A program made the translations under genes and the position numbers. 10,153 bases of DNA. Source: Acidilobaceae archaeon. Lineage in GTDB: Archaea; Thermoproteota; Thermoprotei_A; Sulfolobales; Acidilobaceae. Numbering within the stretch: the first letter of the stretch is position 1; every line of letters begins with the position of its first letter. Below the pieces are notes generated by a model. The model was not told the origin of the DNA. It saw only the letters and a program-made list of their open reading frames with translations, and made no database searches. Shown in pieces: positions 1-6,140 of the stretch. The DNA is taken from positions 1 through 10,153 of the forward strand of contig JALWJI010000189.1 in NCBI GenBank assembly GCA_027081695.1. Direction: 5' to 3'.

Positions 1-1637
1 ACCCAGTACCAAACTATACAAAGATAATAGAAATAGACCTAAACGACGTAGAACCCAGCATAGCCGGACCAAGCCACCCAGAAGACAGAATACCACTAAA
101 AGAAGCCAAAAAGAGAATCAAGGCGATTCTAGAAGAATACTGGAAGCAGAAAGGAAGAGGACCAGCAGCTGTACAGATAGAAATAGACGGAGAAAAAGTA
201 GAATTAACAGACGGAAGCGTGGTTCTTGCTGGCATAACAAGCTGTACCAATACGAGCAACCCAAGCCTAATGATAGCTGCAGGTCTAGTTGCAAAGAAAG
301 CAGTAGAGCTTGGCCTAAAGCCAAGACCCTGGGTGAAGACTAGCAACGCGCCTGGAAGCAGGGTAGTCCCAGACTACTGGAATAAGCTAGGCCTAATGTC
401 ATATCTAGAAGCGGTAAGATACCATGTCACAGGCTTCGGCTGTACAGTATGTATCGGTAATAGTGGTCCTCTTCCAAAGATTATCGAAGACGCTATAAAG
501 GAGAAGGATCTATGGGCGGCAACAGTACTAAGCGGTAACAGGAACTTCTCGGGCAGAATACATCCACTCGCACGCGGCAACTTCCTAGCAAGCCCACCAT
601 TGGTAATAGCATACGCCTTAGCTGGACGAATAGACATAGACTTCTACACAGAACCAATAGGATACGATCCCAACGGAAACCCAGTGTACCTGAAGGACAT
701 CTGGCCAAGCCAGAAAGAGATACGAGAAGCAGTAGAGAAGGCACTAGACCCCGAAGCATTCAAACAAAAGTATAGTAACATATGGGAAGGCGACGAGAAC
801 TGGAAATCGCTGCCAGAAATAGACTCGCCAACATACCCCTGGGATCCAAAGAGCACGTACATAAAGAAGCCACCATTCTTCGAAGACATGCCTCTCGAGC
901 CACCAGAACCACAAGACATTAAGGGAGCAAGAGTAATAGTATATGCCCCAGACAGAGTAACAACCGACCATATAAGCCCCGCAGGAAGAATACTTCCAGG
1001 AACTAAGGCAGCAGAGTACCTAGACGAACACGGAGTAAAACCATACCAATACAATACATGTGGCTCAAGAAGAGGAAACCACGAAGTAATGATGAGATGT
1101 ACATTCGATAACCCAAGATTCAGAAACAAACTAGTACCAGACAGAGAGGGAGCATGGACGATATTCTGGCCAACAGGAGAAATAATGCACATATTCGACG
1201 CAGCCAGGAAATACAAGGAAATGAACATCCCAGTAATAATACTAGGCGGTAAACAGTATGGTACCGGCAGTAGCAGAGACTGGGCAGCAAAGGGACCAGC
1301 TCTACTCGGAGTAAAAGCAGTCATAGCCGAAAGCTATGAAAGAATCCATAGAAGCAACCTAGTAGGAATGGGAGTTCTCCCACTAGAGTTCCTACCAGGC
1401 GAGAACGCCGAGAAACTAGGTCTCGACGGAAGTGAAGAGTACGATATTATAGGTATAAGCGAAGGCCTCTATCCAGGAAAGATTCTAACAGTAAGAGCAA
1501 AGAAGCCAGACGGAAGAATAATAGAATTCAAGGTCAAAGCAAGGCTCGACACACCAATAGAAGTCGAATACTACAAACACGGAGGAATACTACAATACGT
1601 GCTAAGAAAGATAATCAAAGAACAGCAGAAACAGTAA
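1..1637 (+). CDS. acnA: Aconitate hydratase (aconitase A / IRP1-type), C-terminal part, 5' truncated by window edge
   Basis: Converts citrate to isocitrate through cis-aconitate in the cytoplasmic TCA cycle, using a [4Fe-4S] cluster. The frame begins at base 3 and is open to the left edge, so the start lies outside the window; 544 codons are present, about 60% of a usual 850-900 residue AcnA. Visible family marks, numbered from the first codon here: IAGPSHPEDR near residues 20-29; the cluster cysteines C81 (ITSCTNTSNPS), C147 and C150 (GCTVCIGNSGP); NRNFSGRIHP after them; and, in the C-terminal swivel domain, KQYGTGSSRDWAAKG followed by AESYERIHRSNLVGMGVLPLEF. All three cluster cysteines are kept, so it should be active. 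The internal GTG at 219 is not the start because homology continues upstream of it. The stop lies one base from the stop of the convergent gene, and a run of six T at 1668-1673, inside that gene, may terminate transcription. Confidence 0.96.
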   Translation, partial: PVPNYTKIIEIDLNDVEPSIAGPSHPEDRIPLKEAKKRIKAILEEYWKQKGRGPAAVQIEIDGEKVELTDGSVVLAGITSCTNTSNPSLMIAAGLVAKKAVELGLKPRPWVKTSNAPGSRVVPDYWNKLGLMSYLEAVRYHVTGFGCTVCIGNSGPLPKIIEDAIKEKDLWAATVLSGNRNFSGRIHPLARGNFLASPPLVIAYALAGRIDIDFYTEPIGYDPNGNPVYLKDIWPSQKEIREAVEKALDPEAFKQKYSNIWEGDENWKSLPEIDSPTYPWDPKSTYIKKPPFFEDMPLEPPEPQDIKGARVIVYAPDRVTTDHISPAGRILPGTKAAEYLDEHGVKPYQYNTCGSRRGNHEVMMRCTFDNPRFRNKLVPDREGAWTIFWPTGEIMHIFDAARKYKEMNIPVIILGGKQYGTGSSRDWAAKGPALLGVKAVIAESYERIHRSNLVGMGVLPLEFLPGENAEKLGLDGSEEYDIIGISEGLYPGKILTVRAKKPDGRIIEFKVKARLDTPIEVEYYKHGGILQYVLRKIIKEQQKQ

Positions 1638-1638
1638 C

Positions 1639-2022
1639 TTAAACTCTTTCACTACATATTCCACGAATTTTTTCTGCAATCTTTAATGCCCATTTGGGAG
1701 CCTTACCACTCATAGATACAAGGCCTCTATTTTCAGTAAGAATGAACGTGTATCCGGCTATCCTCTTTTTCCGAATTTTTGCTACAATAATGTACCTGTT
1801 TAGGACAGCCCCAAAGTATCTGTTATCTATCCTAGCATAACAGTCAATCTTAACTCTCTTTATTTCGGGCATTTTTGAAGCATAGTAAACAAGGCTTTTA
1901 GCAGTCTTAGATGAGATACCTAGCCACTCTGCGATATCCTTGTGTTCTCTTATTCCGTTAAGCTCGGAGACGACAACTGGAAGTAGCCACGGATATCTAA
2001 GCAGTAGTTCTTCGCTTGTCAA
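1639..2022 (-). CDS. Small helix-turn-helix protein of unknown function
   Basis: 127 residues that I do not recognise as a named family. Residues about 27-49 (HKDIAEWLGISSKTAKSLVYYASKM) read as a helix-turn-helix: a short helix, a turn at GIS, then a recognition-like helix. The rest is basic, with a beta-rich middle (RYIIVAKIRKKRIAGYTFILTE) and a C-terminal helix (PKWALKIAEKIRG), so a DNA- or RNA-binding role is plausible but inferred. The start is TTG at 2022: an in-frame stop lies a few codons upstream, no ATG or GTG falls between, and a GGAGGG site sits about 10 bases before it. It is convergent with aconitase. Upstream is a 120-base gap holding the K-turn inverted repeat and then the PadR gene on the same strand. 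No good TATA box is visible directly upstream, so it may be read from the PadR promoter through that structure. Confidence 0.75.
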   Translation of the reverse strand: MTSEELLLRYPWLLPVVVSELNGIREHKDIAEWLGISSKTAKSLVYYASKMPEIKRVKIDCYARIDNRYFGAVLNRYIIVAKIRKKRIAGYTFILTENRGLVSMSGKAPKWALKIAEKIRGICSERV

Positions 2023-2043
2023 AACTACTAAACCCTCCGGACA

Positions 2044-2136
2044 CGATATTCAATGTGGCGGCGATGAGATCCGCTGGGTTAGAATAGAGGGTTCCCGATG
2101 AGAGATTCACGGACCATTCGAGCCGCCACAATATCG
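2044..2136 (+). ncRNA. Candidate K-turn RNA, box C/D-like, non-canonical boxes
   Basis: Seen directly: TGTGGCGGC (2054-2062) pairs perfectly with GCCGCCACA (2122-2130), and CGATAT (2044-2049) pairs with ATATCG (2131-2136) outside a 4-base bulge. Just inside the 9-bp stem the + strand reads GAT-GA-GA at 2063-2069 and TC-GA at 2118-2121. That is a standard kink-turn: 3-nt bulge GAU, tandem sheared G.A/A.G pairs, then G-C and A-U, as in U4 snRNA. GATGAGA occurs again at 2097-2103, preceded by TAGA-GGG-TT-CCC, which could form an internal D'/C'-like K-loop. Total length and layout (C, D', C', D, about 12-16 nt guides) resemble an archaeal box C/D sRNA, but the boxes are AUGAGA and UCGA rather than RUGAUGA and CUGA. 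The two changes are compensatory, replacing U.U with G-C. The TATA box is weak. On the other strand it would be a hairpin in the leader of the 1639-2022 gene. Confidence 0.5.
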
Positions 2137-2142
2137 GTATCA

Positions 2143-2490
2143 TTATTTATTGGCTGTGGCAAGAGATTCTTTCAGCATGGTAACGGTTTTTTCTAGGTGC
2201 TTTATTCCTTCTTCGAGTAGTTTTCGACCTTTCTCAGTTATATTATAGGTGTCGCCTTGCTTTTCGAGATATCCTAATCTCTCTAAACGATATAAGACTG
2301 TATAGAGCGTGACTGTGGATGGTTTAAATCCAAACTTGTTCGCGATTATTTTCCTAACATTATAGCCGTACGTGGGTCCTTCTGATACGAGCGATGCCAG
2401 GATATAGAGCCATAGAGTTTCCACAGTGGTTTTCTTATGGAGTCTTGCTAGTGGAGGATTTTTCTCTAATTCCATATTGTTATGCACCAT
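2143..2490 (-). CDS. PadR-family winged-helix transcriptional regulator
   Basis: 115-residue DNA-binding protein. Residues 23-91 match the PadR winged helix: a first helix VETLWLYILASLVSEGPTYGYNVRKII, where the TYGY motif is typical, a recognition helix STVTLYTVLYRLERLGYL, and a wing ending in YNITEKGRKLLEE. A C-terminal helix (about 92-112) would form the dimer arm; this is the short PadR form. The start is ATG at 2490; a second ATG six codons in (2475) is possible. A TATA box at 2515-2524 lies about 26 bases before 2490-2493, so the mRNA is probably leaderless or nearly so, and no Shine-Dalgarno site is seen. It is divergent from the inositol-1-phosphate synthase gene over an 80-base gap, so it could regulate itself or that gene; the ligand cannot be told from sequence. 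Confidence 0.88.
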   Translation of the reverse strand: MVHNNMELEKNPPLARLHKKTTVETLWLYILASLVSEGPTYGYNVRKIIANKFGFKPSTVTLYTVLYRLERLGYLEKQGDTYNITEKGRKLLEEGIKHLEKTVTMLKESLATANK

Positions 2491-2512
2491 TTACAGAGAC
2501 TTGTAGGGCTAA

Positions 2513-2572
2513 AGTTTTATATTTGTCACCTCAGAATATTCATGGATAGAGATATTTACGGGTGTGAATATT
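2513..2572. promoter_or_regulatory. Divergent promoter region of padR-like gene and ino1
   Basis: The AT block 2515-2524 reads AAATATAAAA on the minus strand and TTTTATATTT on the plus strand, so it can act as a TATA box in both directions. On the minus strand it places the start of transcription at about 2493, right at the PadR ATG. On the plus strand it gives a start near 2544 and a leader of about 27 bases for ino1. GAATATTC, a perfect 8-bp palindrome, lies at 2534-2541, and its half GAATATT recurs at 2566-2572, 32 bp (three helical turns) away, across the ino1 start. These could be operator half-sites; the regulator is not known. Confidence 0.45.
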
Positions 2573-3677
2573 GGCGAAGATAAAAGCAGCAATAGTAGGA
2601 GTAGGCAACTGTGCATCAGCCCTCGTTCAGGGAGTATACTATTACAAGAACGTTGCAGAAGACGAGTTTGTCCCCGGAGTAACAAGAGTCAAACTAGGAG
2701 GATACCACATCGGCGACATAGAATGGGTAGCTGCATTTGATGTTTCAAAGAATAAAATAGGAAAAGACCTAGCCCAGGCAATATTCGAGCCTCCAAACGT
2801 CACGCCGAAATTCGCAGATATACCAGAGAGGCTCGGCGTATATGTGAGTCCTGGACCAGTACTAGACGGTGTAGCTCCACACATGAAGGAGAGATTCAAC
2901 CCCATAGAGAAAGAGGTATCTCTCGGAGAAGTCGTAGATGTACTGAAAGAATCGGGGGCTGAAATACTAATAAACTTCCTACCAGTGGGGAGCGAGAAAG
3001 CCACAAGGTTTTACGCAGAAGCTGCACTGGAGGCGGGAGTTGCATTTATTAATGGAATGCCAGTTTTCATAGCCAGCGACCAGAGCGAGGGATGGCCCAA
3101 GAAATTCGAGGAAAAGGGAATACCCGTAACTGGCGACGACATAAAAGGCCAGCTTGGAGCAACAGTATTCCACAGGACACTTGTTAGACTCATGCATATG
3201 CGTGGAGTAAAAGTCGAAGAGACATACCAGCTTAACATTGGAGGAAACACTGATTTCGAGAACATGCTAGTGGAAGAAAGACTCAAGAGTAAGAGGATCA
3301 GCAAAACCCAGGCGGTGACATCAATCCTTCCCTACGGAGATGAACTCTACAAGAACGGAAAAGTCAGAATAGGTCCCAGCGACTTCGTCCCGTTCCTTGG
3401 CAACACAAAAGTAGCCTACATCTACCTGAAAGGTACAAGCTTCGGTGGCTTCCCAGTAACAATAGAGGCTAAGCTTACAGTCGACGATAAGAGCATGTTT
3501 GCTGGAGCAATGATAGACGCGATAAGGGGAACAAAAGTCGCTATCGACCGGGGCATCGGAGGGCCACTAGTAAGCGTATCTGCACCGTTCTTCAAGCACC
3601 CACCAGTGCAAGCTCCAAGCGACGAGATAGCGCTTCAGTGGTTCGAGGAATTCATCGATGGCAAAAGAGAAAGGTAG
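2571..3677 (+). CDS. ino1: Inositol-1-phosphate synthase (myo-inositol-3-phosphate synthase)
   Basis: NAD-dependent enzyme turning glucose 6-phosphate into inositol phosphate, the first step to archaeal inositol phospholipids and, in some hyperthermophiles, di-myo-inositol phosphate. At 368 residues it has the archaeal and actinobacterial length, shorter than eukaryotic forms. Visible marks: N-terminal Rossmann motif GVGNCASALVQG (10-21), INFLPVGSEKA (134-144), NGMPVFIASD (161-170), GDDIKGQLGATVFHRT (188-203), LNIGGNTDFENM (221-232) and the catalytic-region KSKRISKTQAVTSILP (239-254) with its conserved lysines. The start is TTG at 2571: the frame has a stop two codons upstream, and GGTG(TGA) at 2561 is a weak ribosome site. 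It is divergent from the PadR-type gene and convergent with L13e. The C-terminus, about 30 residues after the last conserved block, is ordinary. Assignment is firm. Confidence 0.95.
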   Translation: MAKIKAAIVGVGNCASALVQGVYYYKNVAEDEFVPGVTRVKLGGYHIGDIEWVAAFDVSKNKIGKDLAQAIFEPPNVTPKFADIPERLGVYVSPGPVLDGVAPHMKERFNPIEKEVSLGEVVDVLKESGAEILINFLPVGSEKATRFYAEAALEAGVAFINGMPVFIASDQSEGWPKKFEEKGIPVTGDDIKGQLGATVFHRTLVRLMHMRGVKVEETYQLNIGGNTDFENMLVEERLKSKRISKTQAVTSILPYGDELYKNGKVRIGPSDFVPFLGNTKVAYIYLKGTSFGGFPVTIEAKLTVDDKSMFAGAMIDAIRGTKVAIDRGIGGPLVSVSAPFFKHPPVQAPSDEIALQWFEEFIDGKRER

Positions 3678-3740
3678 CATAAGGGATTGTTTCCTGAGAC
3701 AACTAATCATATAATTTCGCTACCCACTATTCCTAATAAT

Positions 3741-3754
3741 TAATTTAAGAAAAA
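3741..3754 (-). terminator. Probable T-rich terminator of L13e
   Basis: Read on the minus strand, the bases directly after the L13e stop are TTTTTCTTAAATTA. A T-tract without a hairpin is the usual archaeal intrinsic terminator. The convergent ino1 gene ends 77 bases away at 3677 and shows no comparable T-run of its own in this gap. Confidence 0.4.
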
Positions 3755-4009
3755 TTACTTTGAGAGAGCCTTTACTTTTTCAAGATACTCCTTGAGTGCC
3801 TTAATGTTCCACTCGTGCGCAGTTTTACGCCTCGTATCTACATATAGGCCGAGTTTCCTGGCCTGCTTGACGGTTAATCCTACAGCCTCTAACTCCTTAA
3901 TGCTAAATCCTCTTCCACGCCTAATACCTGGATCAACCGGACCCTTCTTTACGAGATGAGGCTTCTTAACAACAGCGTATGGAGGCTGTAGCTCCTTTCC
4001 TACCTCCAT
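3755..4009 (-). CDS. rpl13e: Ribosomal protein L13e (eL13)
   Basis: 84-residue protein of the large ribosomal subunit, a family found in eukaryotes and Crenarchaeota but absent from bacteria and most Euryarchaeota, so it is useful taxonomically. The sequence shows the archaeal short form: basic N-terminus (VVKKPHLVKKG), RGRGFSIKELEAVGLTVKQARKLGLYVDTRRKT in the middle, which is the family signature, and a closing helix NIKALKEYLEKVKAL. Starts at ATG 4009 behind a strong GGAGGTG ribosome site eight bases upstream. It lies 56 bases downstream of the tRNA thiolase gene on the same strand; an AT-rich element near 4053-4063 may give it its own promoter, so it may be co-transcribed or separate. Ends before a T-tract facing ino1. 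Confidence 0.93.
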   Translation of the reverse strand: MEVGKELQPPYAVVKKPHLVKKGPVDPGIRRGRGFSIKELEAVGLTVKQARKLGLYVDTRRKTAHEWNIKALKEYLEKVKALSK

Positions 4010-4065
4010 GACACTAACACCTCCTCTCCTTACTCATCTGGATTGACTAACCGATTAAATAATTA

Positions 4066-5058
4066 TTATGCGGAATCAGAGTTCTCCGAGTAATAAACTG
4101 AATATACAGGTCTTTGAACGTCTGCTAGCTCAAGGATCTCGCAGAGTTTGCACAAGCGGCGAGAGGGACTAGTAGGCTCACCACACTTCTTGCATCGAGA
4201 AAGGGCTTCAGGGGAGAGATTACGGGCTTCTTCTTCGAGTACTTCGTCTAGTAGTTCTAGTATGCGGAGGAGAGTTCCTGGCCTGCGGGACTCGATAACG
4301 TACAACATGTCTCTAACCCTGGCTCTCAGCGTTGGAGCGTAGCGTATGAACATACATTCTGTCTCTTGTAACGGGAACTTTTTCATATATGCGTAGGTAG
4401 CGCTTTCCCATTCGTATATTTTTCTCAAGGGCTTAACCCTTGGTACTATGAGTTTACTTGCAGGCGAGGCAGCTGGATGAAGTCGTAGTAATCCTATTCT
4501 ATCACCTCTAAGTAGATTAACAATAGCTGTCTGCACCTCGTCGTCTAGATTATGTGCTGTAACAGTCTTGTCTGCCCCGTACATTCTAGCATAGAAATTA
4601 AGTATACGTCGCCGCGATATACCACAATAGGTACATGGAGATATACGTTTACCTTTTCTCCAAGCCCTCATAACAAGTTCTGCTAAGCTATGTCCAGTAT
4701 ATTCTCTGATACTAGTAACGATAACATCGACTCCATACTCTCGAGCAACAACTCTTAGTCTTCTTATGTCCTCTTCTCTATTATACCGCGGTATACCCTC
4801 GATAATCGACACCGCCAAGATCCTAGAAACTGGATGAATACGGGCTAGAATATCTAATAGCACGTAGCTGTCCTTGCCACCGCTTAACCCCAGCAGAAGC
4901 CTGTCTTTAGGACTAAACATTTTCCAACGTTCAATCTCAGCTATAGTCCTAGCAGTAACGTCTTCGATAAAACACTGTCTACAAAGAGCTTTACCGCTAT
5001 GTTGCTGGAACACAACCGCGTCTCTAATACCGCACACGCTACACTTTACCATGTCCAT
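4066..5058 (-). CDS. TtuA/Ncs6-family tRNA 2-thiolation enzyme
   Basis: Adenylates a tRNA uridine and replaces its 2-oxygen with sulfur. In this family TtuA acts at T54 and Ncs6/NcsA at U34; sequence alone does not settle which. Numbered from the GTG at 5061: zinc finger 1 at C7, C10, C27, C30; PP-loop ATP site SGGKDS at 60-65; C143 and C146 (PCTYC) with C236, the expected [4Fe-4S] or catalytic cysteines; TAHNLDDEVQT at 168-178; zinc finger 2 at C290, C293, C304, C307. All key residues are present, and about 330 residues is the normal length. Three starts compete: GTG 5061, ATG 5058 and ATG 5052. I chose ATG 5058 because AAGGA lies five bases before it. Upstream is the CTATC repeat region shared with the divergent HAD gene. 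Thiolated uridines stabilise tRNA at high temperature, which fits a hyperthermophile. Confidence 0.93.
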   Translation of the reverse strand: MDMVKCSVCGIRDAVVFQQHSGKALCRQCFIEDVTARTIAEIERWKMFSPKDRLLLGLSGGKDSYVLLDILARIHPVSRILAVSIIEGIPRYNREEDIRRLRVVAREYGVDVIVTSIREYTGHSLAELVMRAWRKGKRISPCTYCGISRRRILNFYARMYGADKTVTAHNLDDEVQTAIVNLLRGDRIGLLRLHPAASPASKLIVPRVKPLRKIYEWESATYAYMKKFPLQETECMFIRYAPTLRARVRDMLYVIESRRPGTLLRILELLDEVLEEEARNLSPEALSRCKKCGEPTSPSRRLCKLCEILELADVQRPVYSVYYSENSDSA

Positions 5059-5060
5059 CA

Positions 5061-5097
5061 CTATCCTTCGCTATCCTATGATCTATCGCTACCTATT
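5061..5097. repeat. Phased CTATC repeat in divergent promoter
   Basis: CTATC occurs at 5061-5065, 5071-5075 and 5083-5087, with CTATT at 5093-5097: steps of 10, 12 and 10 bases, about one helical turn each. The array sits in the 120-base gap between the thiolase and HAD genes and would form most of the 5' leader or promoter of the thiolase gene. It could be a protein-binding array on one face of the DNA or merely low-complexity sequence. Confidence 0.4.
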
Positions 5098-5116
5098 CTC
5101 TCCGCATTGCAAATAG

Positions 5117-5136
5117 CTTATTTGAAGGAGTTTAAT
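5117..5136 (+). promoter_or_regulatory. Candidate TATA region of the HAD gene
   Basis: TTATTTG at 5119-5124 and TTTAATA at 5131-5136 are the only AT-rich TATA-like boxes ahead of the ATG at 5179. Either would place the transcript start around 5145-5160 and leave a 20-35 base leader containing the GGGAGA ribosome site. The reverse complement (CAAATAAG) could also serve the divergent thiolase gene. Confidence 0.3.
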
Positions 5137-5178
5137 ACACTGTCCATCACAAAGAATCAAGTTAGGGAGAATAAAGAA

Positions 5179-5634
5179 ATGGATTGCGATTGCGACATAA
5201 TAGTCCTAGACTTCGACGGTGTATTAGTAGAACCGTTAAGCACCTATGAATGGGCTCCAGAGAATGTCCGTGTAAGAGATCTAGGACGATTAATCCTACG
5301 AAGTATTCCGCAACATATGAAGATATATCTGGTTTCCGGTAGATCGGCTAAATGGCTCAACTTTATAAAAGATACTTTAACCGCGATAGGAGTATCACTA
5401 TCACGAATAGAATTCTGCCTTAACCGGAAAAAAAGCGAAATAGACCACAAGTTATTCTGTGCAGAACGTATACTAGAGAAAGAAGGTTGCATATATGAGT
5501 GGCACGACGACAACCCGTATGTCCTTGAGAGTCTAAAGAGATACGTGTGCGGTGCTCTAGTTCTTCATCAAGGAGGCAGATGCTGGGTTATAAAAGGATC
5601 TAGCAGGCTAGGACAACTCTGCAGTGAACGATAA
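5179..5634 (+). CDS. HAD-superfamily hydrolase, small, C0-type
   Basis: 151-residue putative phosphatase with all four HAD motifs: motif I IVLDFDGVLV (D11 nucleophile, D13 acid/base), motif II YLVSGRS (S53), motif III lysine within NRKKSEIDHK (K84, K85 or K91), motif IV EWHDDNP (D110, D111). There is little sequence between motifs I and II, so it lacks a large cap domain; that suggests a macromolecular or protein-bound phosphate substrate, by analogy with C0 HADs, but this is inference. The frame stays open upstream to an ATG at 4999, but that stretch overlaps the divergent thiolase gene and shows no HAD homology. ATG 5179 sits next to motif I and has GGGAGA nine bases upstream. Unusually rich in Cys for a cytoplasmic protein (7 of 151). 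The 3' end overlaps the convergent Nudix gene by 67 bases. Confidence 0.8.
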   Translation: MDCDCDIIVLDFDGVLVEPLSTYEWAPENVRVRDLGRLILRSIPQHMKIYLVSGRSAKWLNFIKDTLTAIGVSLSRIEFCLNRKKSEIDHKLFCAERILEKEGCIYEWHDDNPYVLESLKRYVCGALVLHQGGRCWVIKGSSRLGQLCSER

Positions 5635-6140
5635 ATACGTCTCAGAATCCTGAGTGTGGCTCCCCACAGTATAGCCCCACTATCTAAAACATAACCCTCA
5701 ATAGCTAGACGCCTGTTTGGGTGGAAGAATATTCTCGAAGGACGATCAAGAATTGAAAGATCCTCCCAGAAAACTTCATCTACCTCCTCACTGTTAGGAC
5801 GATAACAGACCGGTCCAGAAACCACCCCTACTATGGGAAGTATCCTTACCTTACCAATACGAGTAACCTCTACAGGAAGGAAACCCCTGATACTAATACT
5901 AGCTTTATGTATCCATGCCTCTTCCCAAGCTTCCCTTAGAGCTGCTTCGACGGGGCCCTCATGATCTTCTATATGGCCTCCTGGGAGTGCCGCATCACAC
6001 GACCAATAGGTTTTTCGCCTGCATGATTTCCTTACTAAGAGAACCCTAGGCGGGGTTCCCCAAAGAATAACGAGTACGCTCGCATCGACGTCCTCCAATC
6101 CATCAATGTTTTCTCTTACCGGACAAGCGTCAAGATCCAA
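5568..6140 (-). CDS. Nudix hydrolase, CoA-pyrophosphatase-like
   Basis: 190-residue pyrophosphohydrolase of the Nudix fold, which cleaves nucleoside diphosphates linked to another group. The Nudix box starts at G55: G-x5-E61-x7-R69-E70-A-W-E73-E74-A-W76-I, so every metal-binding acid is present but the usual glycine near the end is W76. The stretch before it (LLVRKSCRRK ... ALPGGHIED) and the LPGG-H/K-x-E form resemble the NudL/NUDT7 CoA pyrophosphatase branch; substrate remains a guess. The start is TTG at 6140, with a stop codon immediately upstream in frame and GATGGGGA as a weak ribosome site. The last 22 codons overlap the 3' end of the convergent HAD gene, and that tail (SLQSCPSLLDPFITQHLPP) looks unconserved. 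Confidence 0.85.
   Translation of the reverse strand: MDLDACPVRENIDGLEDVDASVLVILWGTPPRVLLVRKSCRRKTYWSCDAALPGGHIEDHEGPVEAALREAWEEAWIHKASISIRGFLPVEVTRIGKVRILPIVGVVSGPVCYRPNSEEVDEVFWEDLSILDRPSRIFFHPNRRLAIEGYVLDSGAILWGATLRILRRIYRSLQSCPSLLDPFITQHLPP

Noticed and set aside
644..1324. Long open frame antisense to aconitase (226 codons)
   Set aside because: Composition follows the codon bias of the sense gene; no ribosome site, promoter or recognisable domain.
2073..2104. Same-sense likeness of GCTGGGTTAGAA...CGATGAGA to the 23S rRNA helix 92 region
   Set aside because: Only about a dozen bases with gaps, and in sense rather than complementary orientation, so no guide or pairing meaning.
2054..2130. 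A tRNA or split-tRNA gene, suggested by the 77-base length and stem-closed ends
   Set aside because: No T arm, D arm or anticodon arm can be drawn on either strand, and no RCCA end is present.
2642..3304. Antisense open frames within ino1
   Set aside because: Ser/Pro/Phe-rich shadow frames of a firmly identified gene.
4999..5178. 60-codon N-terminal extension of the HAD protein from ATG 4999
   Set aside because: It overlaps the divergent thiolase start region and has no HAD-like content; ATG 5179 has a ribosome site and lies just before motif I.
5061..5178. GTG 5061 as the thiolase start
   Set aside because: It would leave just two bases after AAGGA; ATG 5058 has a normal five-base spacing. 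The difference is one residue and not important.
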